DNA of 5,615 bases from Acidimicrobiaceae bacterium (GTDB lineage Bacteria > Actinomycetota > Acidimicrobiia > Acidimicrobiales > Palsa-688). The DNA is taken from positions 1 to 5,615 of the forward strand of contig WQVT01000191.1 in NCBI GenBank assembly GCA_009785715.1. Direction: 5' to 3'. Position numbers and translations under genes: made by a program. A model generated the notes under the pieces. The model searched no databases and was not told the DNA's origin. It saw only the letters and a list, made by a program, of their open reading frames with translations. Shown here one piece after another: positions 1-5,615 of the stretch (within the stretch, counting starts at the first letter, position 1; every line of letters begins with the position of its first letter).

Positions 1-559
1 CCCCCGCAGCAAAGCCGAGGCCTATGACCAGGGCCAGGAGCGGGGGCACGATCGGGGCGAGGACCGTCTCCTCCTCGGTGGCAAGGAGCGCGGCGACGCT
101 GGCCGCAACCCACACCAGCACGACCGGGGTGACCTCGAGCACGCCGGTCGGGGCTGCGGGCAGGCCGACGGTGAGCAGCTGCTTCCATCCGTCGTGAAGC
201 CCGTGCCCGAGGGCCGACCAGGTGGCGCCCGTCGGCAGGCCGTGCCTGGTCGATGACCAGAGCACCGCCTCGATGACGTAGACGGCGAGCGCCACGGCGG
301 CCACCGCGAGGAGGACGACACCCCGGCGGATTCGAGCGATCCGAAGGATCCCGATGGTGGCCGCGGGGACGACCCCCGCGACGACAAGCAGCAGGAGGGC
401 ATGGTGTCCGGTGAACAGCCCGCCGAAGACTGCGGCGACCACCACGCTGAGGGCGGCGGTGGCCACCAGGCCGAGGGTGGCCCCGGACGTGGCCCCCCGG
501 GCGAGCCGGGCCCTGGTCCCTTCGGGGCCACGGAAGGCCCCGGGCCTGGCGACGCTCAC
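1..559 (-). CDS. Polytopic membrane protein, N-terminal part of a TgpA/DUF3488-type transglutaminase-like protein (partial)
   Basis: This is an open frame of about 186 codons that starts at GTG 559-557 and leaves the left edge with no stop. The start overlaps the DUF58 stop codon (GTGA) and has a good ribosome binding site, AAGGTGG, just upstream. The N-terminus is arginine-rich (residues 1-22, probably cytoplasmic). Hydrophobic segments follow at about residues 27-48, 53-70, 80-101, 145-161 and 166-186. The loop near 115-142 (LGHGLHDGWKQLLTVGLPA) resembles the loop usual in actinobacterial DUF3488/transglutaminase-like membrane proteins. In that family an N-terminal helix bundle is followed by an outward-facing transglutaminase-like Cys-His-Asp domain; that part would lie beyond the window, so catalysis cannot be judged. 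Position directly after moxR and a DUF58 gene strongly supports the call. The alternative is an unrelated polytopic protein in the same operon. Confidence 0.75.
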   Translation of the reverse strand, partial: MSVARPGAFRGPEGTRARLARGATSGATLGLVATAALSVVVAAVFGGLFTGHHALLLLVVAGVVPAATIGILRIARIRRGVVLLAVAAVALAVYVIEAVLWSSTRHGLPTGATWSALGHGLHDGWKQLLTVGLPAAPTGVLEVTPVVLVWVAASVAALLATEEETVLAPIVPPLLALVIGLGFAAG

Positions 560-1719
560 GACGCCACCTTCGCGTTCCAGGCCTCGGCGAAGCGCTCGGC
601 GGTGGGCACATGCACCACGAGCGCGCCGGGGATCAGCGCGCTGAAGCGGTCCTCGACGGCACCGAGGGCGATGACGGCGACGAAGCCGAAGCGTTCCCGC
701 AGCCGGCGCAGACCGACGAGCCGCCCGGGGGACGGTCGGCCGGTCACGACCGCAACCGAGGCGCTCCGATTGCGCGTCGATGCCGCGCCTGCGAATCCGC
801 GGTCGCCGGCGCGCTCGTTGAGCTCGACGACCGCCAGGAGGTCCAGCAGCGCCGTGGCGGCCGCCTTCCCGCCGGCGAAGCCTCCGCCGTCGCCGCCGAC
901 CTCGAGCAGCGCCCCTCCGGTCGTCCGCAGCTCGACGGGATGATGGCCGTCACACGCGGAGTTGCAGAGCGACGCGGCAATCCGTACCGCCTCCTCGAAG
1001 TAGTCGTCGTGGTAGCTGTCCCGCTCCGTGTCGAGGAGGACGACCAGCTGGGGGCGGTGGGGCACCACGTTCTCCCGGACCATCAGGGTCCCCGTACGGG
1101 CCGTCGACCGCCAGTGGATATTGCGCAGGTCGTCTCCGGGCACGTACTCGCGCAGACCGTAGAAGGCCACTCCGCCACGGGGTGCCCCGGCCGAGGTCGG
1201 ACCGTCCATGTCCTGCGCCCTGCCCGCCGGGAGTGCGTGCACCCGGTAGGTCCGGGGGTGCACCCAGAGCGTGGTCGGCGCGCAGCTGACCCGATCGACC
1301 CGGAGAAGGCGGAACGGATCGGAGCGCCCCACCGTGAGAGGCCCGACCTCGTGGCGACCCCGGCGTGTGGCAGGCAGGGCGTATTCGATGCGGTGCGTCC
1401 CGCCCGCCCGGATGGCGGGGATGGGGATTGCGATCTGGCGGGGGCCGAGCCGCTCGGACGCAACCGTCGGCAGCGCCCGGCGGAGACCCGCGTTGCGGAC
1501 GGTCAAGACGGCCCGGCAGACCTCGTCCTCGCTGATCCGCGACGGTTCGAGCTGCCGCGCGGCCACCAGGTCGGTCCGGATCGACACCCACGCCGCGCCA
1601 CCTGCCAGTGCGACGAGGCAGGCGACGCCCAGCACCACCAACGGCGGATAGTCCGCCCACCAGCCGGCGGCCAGCAGGAGGAGGCCGGAGATGCCGACGC
1701 ACCAGCCGGAGCGGGTCAT
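556..1719 (-). CDS. DUF58 family membrane protein with vWA-like region
   Basis: The protein has 387 residues, a normal length for DUF58 proteins. Two membrane helices lie near the N-terminus (about 8-22 and 26-46). A beta-rich stretch follows (about 50-160) with the family-typical GPLTVGRSDPFRLLR at 126-140. The DUF58 signature sits at about 189-216: LREYVPGDDLRNIHW, then TARTGTLMVRE. A vWA-like beta strand follows at 225-230 (LVVLLD), and the rest looks like an alpha/beta fold to the C-terminus. The metal-site motif of true vWA domains (DxSxS) reads D-T-E-R-D here, so metal binding is doubtful. DUF58 proteins are encoded beside MoxR ATPases and are thought to act as their membrane partner; the biochemical role is not established. 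The ATG start overlaps the moxR stop (ATGA), and GAGG lies ten bases upstream. The stop overlaps the next gene's GTG. Confidence 0.93.
   Translation of the reverse strand: MTRSGWCVGISGLLLLAAGWWADYPPLVVLGVACLVALAGGAAWVSIRTDLVAARQLEPSRISEDEVCRAVLTVRNAGLRRALPTVASERLGPRQIAIPIPAIRAGGTHRIEYALPATRRGRHEVGPLTVGRSDPFRLLRVDRVSCAPTTLWVHPRTYRVHALPAGRAQDMDGPTSAGAPRGGVAFYGLREYVPGDDLRNIHWRSTARTGTLMVRENVVPHRPQLVVLLDTERDSYHDDYFEEAVRIAASLCNSACDGHHPVELRTTGGALLEVGGDGGGFAGGKAAATALLDLLAVVELNERAGDRGFAGAASTRNRSASVAVVTGRPSPGRLVGLRRLRERFGFVAVIALGAVEDRFSALIPGALVVHVPTAERFAEAWNAKVAS
564..570 (-). promoter_or_regulatory. Ribosome binding site of the transglutaminase-like gene
   Basis: Read on the minus strand this is AAGGTGG, a strong match to the anti-Shine-Dalgarno sequence, four bases before GTG 559-557. 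It lies inside the last codons of the DUF58 gene. It decides the start of the downstream gene and fits translational coupling through the GTGA overlap. Confidence 0.7.
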
Positions 1720-2705
1720 CGTGCGGCAGCCTCGGCCCTGGCCGCCGGGACCGGCACCTCATCCATGACCTGCGCCAGGATGGCTTCCGCCTCGATGCCC
1801 TCCGTCGCCGCTTCGGCGGAGAGGAGCAGGCGGTGTGCGAGCACCGGGCGGATCAACGCTTTCACGTCGTCGGGGGTGGCAAACGGCCGGCGGTGAGAGG
1901 CGGCCCGGACCCGGACCGCGGCCTCTATCGCCAGGCTTGCCCGGAGGCTCGCGCCGAGGCGGATCTCACGCCGCTGGCGGGTCCGGTTGGCGATGGCGAC
2001 GATGTAGTGGCGCAGCGCGGGCGCCACGTACACCGATCGGGCCACTTCGATCATCTCCAGGACCGTCTCTTTGGTGAGAACCGCCTGCAGTTGTTCGGGG
2101 GCCTCGCCGCGGGCTCGGCTGGCCATCACCTCGACCTCGTCTTCGGGTGCGGGATAGCCGATGCTGATCCGCATCAGGAAGCGGTCTATTTGGGCCTCGG
2201 GGAGCTGGTAGGTGCCTTCCATCTCGATCGGGTTCTGTGTCGCTAGGACGCAGAACGGCACCTCCACGGAATAGGGGACGGCGTCGACGGTGATCTGCCG
2301 TTCCTCCATCACCTCGAGGAGCGCCGATTGGGTCTTCGGCGAGGCCCGGTTGATCTCGTCGATGAGGACGATGTTGGTGAAACAGGGACCGGGGTGGAAC
2401 TCGAACTGGCGCGAGCCCTGGTTGTAGATCTGCACCCCGGTGATGTCGGAGGGAAGGAGGTCGGGAGTGCACTGGATTCGTCTCCAGGCTGCACTGATGG
2501 ACTGGGCAAGGCACTTCGCGAGCGAGGTTTTGGCTACGCCCGGGACGTCCTCGATCAGCAGGTGGCCGTCGGCGAGGAGGCAGGTCACGGCCAGCTCCAC
2601 GGCCTCGCGCTTGCCGCGGATGAAGAGTTCAATGTTGCCGACCAACTTTTCATAGTTATCGGCGAACCATGCCACATGGTGCGTCGCTGATGGTTCCGAG
2701 CTCAT
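1716..2705 (-). CDS. moxR: MoxR-type AAA+ ATPase
   Basis: This 329-residue protein is a complete MoxR AAA+ ATPase, probably a cytoplasmic hexamer that uses ATP to remodel or activate a partner. The Walker A loop is at 52-61 (EDVPGVAKTS; alanine before the lysine is common in MoxR). Walker B is at 112-119 (IVLIDEIN) with D116 and E117. The family block SPKTQSALLEVMEERQITV is at 122-140. The sensor 1 region is ATQNPIEMEGTYQLPEAQ at 155-172 (N158), followed by IDRFLMRI. The C-terminal lid carries GASLRA at 251-256 (sensor 2 arginine R255). The final 30 residues are alanine/glutamate-rich. It is the first gene of a leftward operon with the DUF58 and transglutaminase-like genes, and its stop overlaps the DUF58 start. 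The ATG start is preceded by AAAGGA twelve bases upstream. The target protein cannot be told from sequence. Confidence 0.96.
   Translation of the reverse strand: MSSEPSATHHVAWFADNYEKLVGNIELFIRGKREAVELAVTCLLADGHLLIEDVPGVAKTSLAKCLAQSISAAWRRIQCTPDLLPSDITGVQIYNQGSRQFEFHPGPCFTNIVLIDEINRASPKTQSALLEVMEERQITVDAVPYSVEVPFCVLATQNPIEMEGTYQLPEAQIDRFLMRISIGYPAPEDEVEVMASRARGEAPEQLQAVLTKETVLEMIEVARSVYVAPALRHYIVAIANRTRQRREIRLGASLRASLAIEAAVRVRAASHRRPFATPDDVKALIRPVLAHRLLLSAEAATEGIEAEAILAQVMDEVPVPAARAEAAAR
1730..1733 (-). promoter_or_regulatory. Ribosome binding site of the DUF58 gene
   Basis: On the minus strand this reads GAGG, ten bases before ATG 1719-1717, inside the end of moxR. It is modest in strength. 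The ATGA overlap suggests ribosomes ending moxR may restart here. Confidence 0.5.
2666..2680. repeat. Short perfect inverted repeat inside the 5' end of moxR
   Basis: ACCATG, a 3-base spacer, then CATGGT: a perfect 6-base-arm inverted repeat, 25-39 bases after the first base of the moxR start codon. In the moxR transcript it could form a small hairpin, or it could be an operator half-site pair. It covers codons for the His-Val-Ala-Trp stretch at about residues 9-13, so chance is a fair alternative. Confidence 0.3.
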
Positions 2706-2717
2706 CGGTGAATCAGG

Positions 2718-2723
2718 TCCTTT
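2718..2723 (-). promoter_or_regulatory. Ribosome binding site of moxR
   Basis: On the minus strand this is AAAGGA within a purine-rich run, twelve bases before ATG 2705-2703. The spacing is a little long, but no better start codon lies nearby, and the protein begins at the usual MoxR position. Confidence 0.5.
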
Positions 2724-2739
2724 CTTTCGGCCCTTTCGG
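2724..2739. repeat. CTTTCGG direct repeat in moxR leader
   Basis: CTTTCGG occurs at 2724-2730 and again at 2733-2739, two bases apart (9-base period, about one helical turn). It sits just upstream of the moxR ribosome binding site. It may be a tandem protein-binding site or simply part of a purine-rich leader on the coding strand. Confidence 0.3.
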
Positions 2740-2825
2740 GCATCGTCGTGTCCTCAGGTGGCCCCGATTGGTTGGCGCGGTTACCCTGCGGCCGTGACCC
2801 GGTCTGGAATCGCTTCGGGGGCGTC

Positions 2826-3998
2826 GTGACCGTCGTGGTTTGCAGCAACTGCCGGGCGGTGAACGACAACCCGGGCGAGCTTTGTCAGAGCTGCGGCGAG
2901 CCCATTCATCGGCGGGCGCCTGCCGCCGTCTTGTCCGCCGCCCCCGTCACCGTGACCGCGGATCCCGAGGCCACGAATCCTGAGGCCCCAGCGGCCGACC
3001 CGGCCGAGCCGGCCCGGTCGGACATACGGCAGCCCATCCGGATCGTGAGCGCCGGCGAGATCCCGCGAGTCGTCGTTCCGCCCGCGCCCACCCCAGGGCG
3101 CGTCAAGCCCGACGTCGACGATTCCTTCCGTCCCGGGCCCGAACCGGGCAGGTGCCGTCGGTGCGACCGGGTCAACCCGACCGAGCTGTGGTTCTGCGTG
3201 CGCTGCGGCGAGCCCCTGCGCGTGCTGCCGACCGCAAGGGCGCCCCGCGGTGGCGGCCGCAGGCCGAGCACTCCGACTCCCACCGGCCTGGTGTCGCCCT
3301 CGGGCAAGATTCGGAAGGGGGCGTTCCGCCGGGCTATGCACCGCAGTGGCCCGAGGCGACGCTGGGTGATTCGCTACGACCGACCCCTGGCGACGAAGGT
3401 GCTGGCCTTCCGTGCCTTTCTCGCCGCCGTCGGTGTCGCGATCGCCCTCGGCGCCGTGCTCCCCTCGGCATCCCCGTTGCGCATCCGCGCCGAGCAGCCC
3501 TTCGAGGGCAAGCTGCAGGCCGTACCCGTCCGCTCGGCGACGATCGCGCCGGCGAATGCGCTCGTGGCCGGCCATCCGCCTCGCGACGCCGTCGACGGCA
3601 ACCCGAAGAGCGCCTGGATGGTGGGGTGGGACCTCGGTCCCGTGCAGGAGAACGATCATGGCGCCTGCTCGGAGACCCGCATCCCTGCAGACGCATCGCT
3701 GATCGTCACCTTCCCCAAGGCGGAGAAGCTGGTGCGGGTGAGCATCGCCGCCGGCGAGACCTCGCCCGGTCAGGTCCAGCCCCGGGTCGCCGACCTCGCC
3801 TTCTCGGATGGGACCTGCACCAGGCTCACCCTGGCGGACACCAGGGCCACGCAAACGTTCAAGCTGTCCACCGGGGCCGTCGACCAGGTCACCCTCGACC
3901 TTGTTGCCGCCTTTCCTCCTCCCGGATCGCTCGCCCAGGGGGAGGCGGGCCAGGCGGAGATCTCCGTCCGCTCGATCGAGTTCTTTCACCGGAGCTGA
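2826..3998 (+). CDS. Double zinc-ribbon, single-pass membrane protein with extracellular discoidin-like (glycan-binding-like) domain
   Basis: The proposed 390-residue protein starts at GTG 2826. That places the first zinc ribbon at the N-terminus, as is usual, with GGGGG four bases upstream. The frame stays open to GTG 2748, but the extra 26 residues look like nothing known. Ribbon 1 has cysteines 6, 9, 20 and 23; ribbon 2 has 110, 113, 124 and 127. Between them lies a Pro/Ala-rich, probably disordered linker. A basic stretch (161-190, many Arg/Lys) leads into one membrane helix at about 191-212, so the N-terminus should be inside. The outside part (about 235-388) has the discoidin/NADR-like signature PPRDAVDGNPKSAW at 251-264 and two cysteines (281, 331) that could pair. 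Such domains bind carbohydrate, so cell-wall glycan is a plausible ligand. The function is unknown. The plan recalls CisA of Streptomyces contractile injection systems, though homology is untested. The 3' end overlaps the next gene tail to tail. Confidence 0.85.
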   Translation: MTVVVCSNCRAVNDNPGELCQSCGEPIHRRAPAAVLSAAPVTVTADPEATNPEAPAADPAEPARSDIRQPIRIVSAGEIPRVVVPPAPTPGRVKPDVDDSFRPGPEPGRCRRCDRVNPTELWFCVRCGEPLRVLPTARAPRGGGRRPSTPTPTGLVSPSGKIRKGAFRRAMHRSGPRRRWVIRYDRPLATKVLAFRAFLAAVGVAIALGAVLPSASPLRIRAEQPFEGKLQAVPVRSATIAPANALVAGHPPRDAVDGNPKSAWMVGWDLGPVQENDHGACSETRIPADASLIVTFPKAEKLVRVSIAAGETSPGQVQPRVADLAFSDGTCTRLTLADTRATQTFKLSTGAVDQVTLDLVAAFPPPGSLAQGEAGQAEISVRSIEFFHRS

Positions 3999-5605
3999 CC
4001 CCAGCTTTCACCTTCATCCGTCAGGCCCTGACCGGCGTCGGTCCACGCAGAGACCTCGGCTTCGGGAGAGACAATCGGGGGCGGGGGTATCGCCGGCAGC
4101 GGCGGCGGGGCAGGCAATCTCGGCGGCGTGAAGCTGAGCACCGGCACCTGCTCGAAGGCCGCCTCTGCCTCCTTGTCGCGACCCCAGAGGGCACCCGACT
4201 CTTCCTGGCCCACCCTGACGGCCGCGAAGCGAAAACGGTGATGGCGGTTCCTGCCCCCGAGCACCGGCCGGCGGCCCCGGACCTTGGCGGCCACGACGGT
4301 GTCCGTACCGGGCGCGAGGTCTACCGAGGTGCGCGAGAAGGCAAAGGAGAGCTCGTCTTTCGGGTCCACGCCGACGACCCGCCATCGCCCGTCGCGGGCG
4401 CCGACATTGCGGACGGTGACGAGGAAACGCCCCACCCATCGGCCGCGGGTGGAGCTCGGCAGCACCCGGAGTTCCACCCCGTCGAGTGGCTCGACCGTGA
4501 CCCCGCCCTCCGCCGAGGCGGCGCGCTCGGTGTCATCGGTCGGCACGCACCGCAGTCCCCACGGCAGCCACCCCTCGGTGCCCGAGCCGGCGGGGGGGAG
4601 GGTGATTGCGACGTCGACCCGGATCTCGGTGTCCGCGGCGGCGACGATCGTCTCGGGGAACACGCGGCCCCATCGCGAAACGGGGCCGAGGAGGTTGAAG
4701 TGCAGGGTCTCCTGGGTGGGCGCCGTGTTGCGCACGGTGGCAAAGGTCGCGACCTCCTGGCCCGGGCGCCCCCGCAGCTCCCGCTCGGCGAGAAGCAGGC
4801 GCAAGGGGCCCACCTCCGCCTCCTGCACGTGGATCCCACCGACCGGCGCGCACGGTGCGGCGAACTCCTCGGCCGCCAGGGTCGCGACCGAGAAAGCCAT
4901 GGACCTCGTCGGTGTCCCGACGAGCGGCCTCTTCGGCTTGACGGCGACCACGATCTCGGTGGTCGCCCCCGCCCCGAGAGGCAGATGATCGGGGTAGACG
5001 TGAAAGTCCAGCAGTTCGTCCGGGTCGGCCGCGGTCGTGCTGACCTCGGAGGCGTGATTTCCCTTGTTCTCGACGACCAGGCGGTGGGAGCCGCCGGCGG
5101 GGCCGGCGGATCGGACCGGCACGAGGGTGGCCGCCAGTTCGACGAACGGCTCGACCATCGCCACCAAGGGCAGGCGGTCTTCCTCCTCGTTCCCCCGGTG
5201 CTCCCCGGCCTCGCGTGACCGGGCCACCAGTTCGAGCTCGTGACGTCCGGCGGGCACGTCCGGCGACCGGGGTGGCGCGAACACCACGGCGAGCGAGGCG
5301 CTGTCCCCGGGATAGAGGTTCAGGTGCTCCGGCACGACCCGGACCCAGGACCTCACCGCCTCGGAGACCGAGAAGGTGACCTCGTCGACGACGGTCCCGG
5401 TGCTGCGGACGGACAGCGGGAGGGATATCTCGCCCCCGGGGGCCGCCGTGACGGGGAGTTGGCCGCGCAGGGCCAGTTGGACGCCCGCCGAGGACGGAGC
5501 GAGGGTCGGGAAGCCCAGGAAGGCGCGGCACCGTCGGCACCAGACATCGTCCGGTCCACGCGACGGCGGGTTCTCGAACCCGCAGTTTTGACAAGGCCGG
5601 TTCAC
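3986..5605 (-). CDS. Zinc-ribbon protein with about four Ig-like (NEW3/COG1470-like) repeats and proline-rich tail
   Basis: The protein has 539 residues from GTG 5605-5603. Only ten bases lie upstream in the window, so the ribosome binding site cannot be checked, but the zinc ribbon begins at once, which fits a true N-terminus. Its cysteines are 5, 8, 23 and 26 (CQNCGFENP ... WCRRC). About four beta-sandwich repeats follow: 44-131, 146-241, 262-372 and 374-466. They share a pattern of V-R/E-N-x-G, then a strand ending in F/V-x-P, then LxPG or LxxGA, then VxPxRP (for example LNLYPGDSASLAVVF at 95-109 and VDLAPGTDTVVAAKVRGRRP at 428-447). A proline-rich stretch (494-513) and an acidic tail end the protein. 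No signal peptide or membrane helix is seen, so it should be cytoplasmic. Similar Ig-repeat proteins in Actinomycetota are often labelled 'hydrolytic protein', yet no catalytic motif is visible here. A scaffold or adaptor role is inference. Confidence 0.85.
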   Translation of the reverse strand: MNRPCQNCGFENPPSRGPDDVWCRRCRAFLGFPTLAPSSAGVQLALRGQLPVTAAPGGEISLPLSVRSTGTVVDEVTFSVSEAVRSWVRVVPEHLNLYPGDSASLAVVFAPPRSPDVPAGRHELELVARSREAGEHRGNEEEDRLPLVAMVEPFVELAATLVPVRSAGPAGGSHRLVVENKGNHASEVSTTAADPDELLDFHVYPDHLPLGAGATTEIVVAVKPKRPLVGTPTRSMAFSVATLAAEEFAAPCAPVGGIHVQEAEVGPLRLLLAERELRGRPGQEVATFATVRNTAPTQETLHFNLLGPVSRWGRVFPETIVAAADTEIRVDVAITLPPAGSGTEGWLPWGLRCVPTDDTERAASAEGGVTVEPLDGVELRVLPSSTRGRWVGRFLVTVRNVGARDGRWRVVGVDPKDELSFAFSRTSVDLAPGTDTVVAAKVRGRRPVLGGRNRHHRFRFAAVRVGQEESGALWGRDKEAEAAFEQVPVLSFTPPRLPAPPPLPAIPPPPIVSPEAEVSAWTDAGQGLTDEGESWGQLR

Positions 5606-5615
5606 GGCCAGACCC

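Larger units (their letters stand above)
2706..2825. promoter_or_regulatory. Divergent intergenic region between moxR operon and zinc-ribbon membrane gene
   Basis: These 120 bases separate two genes that point away from each other, so promoters for both should lie here. The moxR side holds the ribosome binding site and a CTTTCGG direct repeat. No clear -35/-10 pair was found on either strand: the best -10-like hexamer on the plus strand (TACCCT, 2782-2787) has no -35 box at proper spacing. No terminator-like hairpin or riboswitch-like structure is evident. The call rests on gene layout alone. Confidence 0.5.

Noticed and set aside
22..531. A 169-codon minus-strand open frame starting at ATG
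   Set aside because: It is out of frame with the partial membrane gene in the same region. That gene has hydrophobic helices, a ribosome binding site and an operon-like overlap, while this frame gives Ser/Pro/Arg-rich sequence.
950..1762. A 270-codon minus-strand open frame overlapping DUF58
   Set aside because: It is a shifted frame of the DUF58 gene with Arg/Pro/Gly-rich product and no motif. The DUF58 frame holds the family signatures.
610..1896. A 428-codon plus-strand open frame opposite the DUF58 and moxR genes
   Set aside because: It is antisense to well-recognised DUF58 and MoxR sequence. Its composition (Arg, Gly, Asp, Pro) is typical of a shadow frame.
2768..2787. Possible plus-strand promoter (TTGGTT and TACCCT)
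   Set aside because: The two hexamers are only 8 bases apart, far from the usual 16-19, so this is not a credible promoter.
2781..3989. A 402-codon minus-strand open frame opposite the zinc-ribbon membrane gene
   Set aside because: The plus strand encodes two four-cysteine ribbons, a membrane helix and a discoidin-like domain. The minus frame shows low-complexity Gly/Arg/His sequence and no motif.
3999..4130. Possible terminator hairpin for the zinc-ribbon membrane gene
   Set aside because: No stem with a following T-run was found. The G-rich repeats here encode the proline-rich tail of the minus-strand protein.
3152..5218. A 688-codon open frame on the plus strand, in a different frame from the zinc-ribbon membrane gene and antisense to the Ig-repeat gene
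   Set aside because: It is long only because stop codons are rare at this GC content. Its product is Arg/Gly/Pro-rich with no recognisable domain, and it crosses two genes with clear domain structure.

Overview
The window is high-GC, tightly packed DNA with GTG starts, overlapping stop/start codons and gene families typical of Actinomycetota. No rRNA, tRNA, CRISPR array or insertion sequence was seen, so the genus cannot be named. Five protein-coding genes fill almost all of it.

Left part (1-2705, minus strand): a three-gene operon read right to left. It encodes a MoxR-type AAA+ ATPase, a DUF58 membrane protein with a von Willebrand A-like region, and the N-terminal membrane part of a protein that looks like a TgpA/DUF3488-type transglutaminase-like protein and runs off the left edge. 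Both junctions are 4-base overlaps (ATGA, then GTGA), so translation is probably coupled. MoxR, DUF58 and transglutaminase-like proteins form a widely conserved bacterial gene set. It is thought to be a chaperone-like or envelope-maturation module, and its substrate is mostly unknown.

Centre (2706-2825): a 120-base divergent intergenic region, the only real gap in the window. It should hold the start signals of the moxR operon (leftward) and of the next gene (rightward). No convincing promoter boxes were found.

Right part (2826-5605): two convergent genes whose 3' ends overlap by 13 bases. The plus-strand gene encodes a one-pass membrane protein. Inside the cell it has two near-identical zinc ribbons and a long disordered, then basic, linker. 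Outside it has a discoidin-like, probably glycan-binding domain. The minus-strand gene encodes a large protein with an N-terminal zinc ribbon, about four immunoglobulin-like beta-sandwich repeats (NEW3/COG1470-like), and a proline-rich C-terminal region. It has no signal peptide or membrane segment.

The right-hand pair is the least explained part. The membrane protein's plan (disordered cytoplasmic N-terminus, single helix, outside carbohydrate-binding-like domain) resembles, as I recall it, the CisA protein linked to contractile injection systems in Streptomyces. Ig-repeat proteins loosely annotated as 'hydrolytic proteins' occur near such loci. No sheath, tube or baseplate gene is in this window, so this is a hypothesis about the neighbourhood and not an identification.
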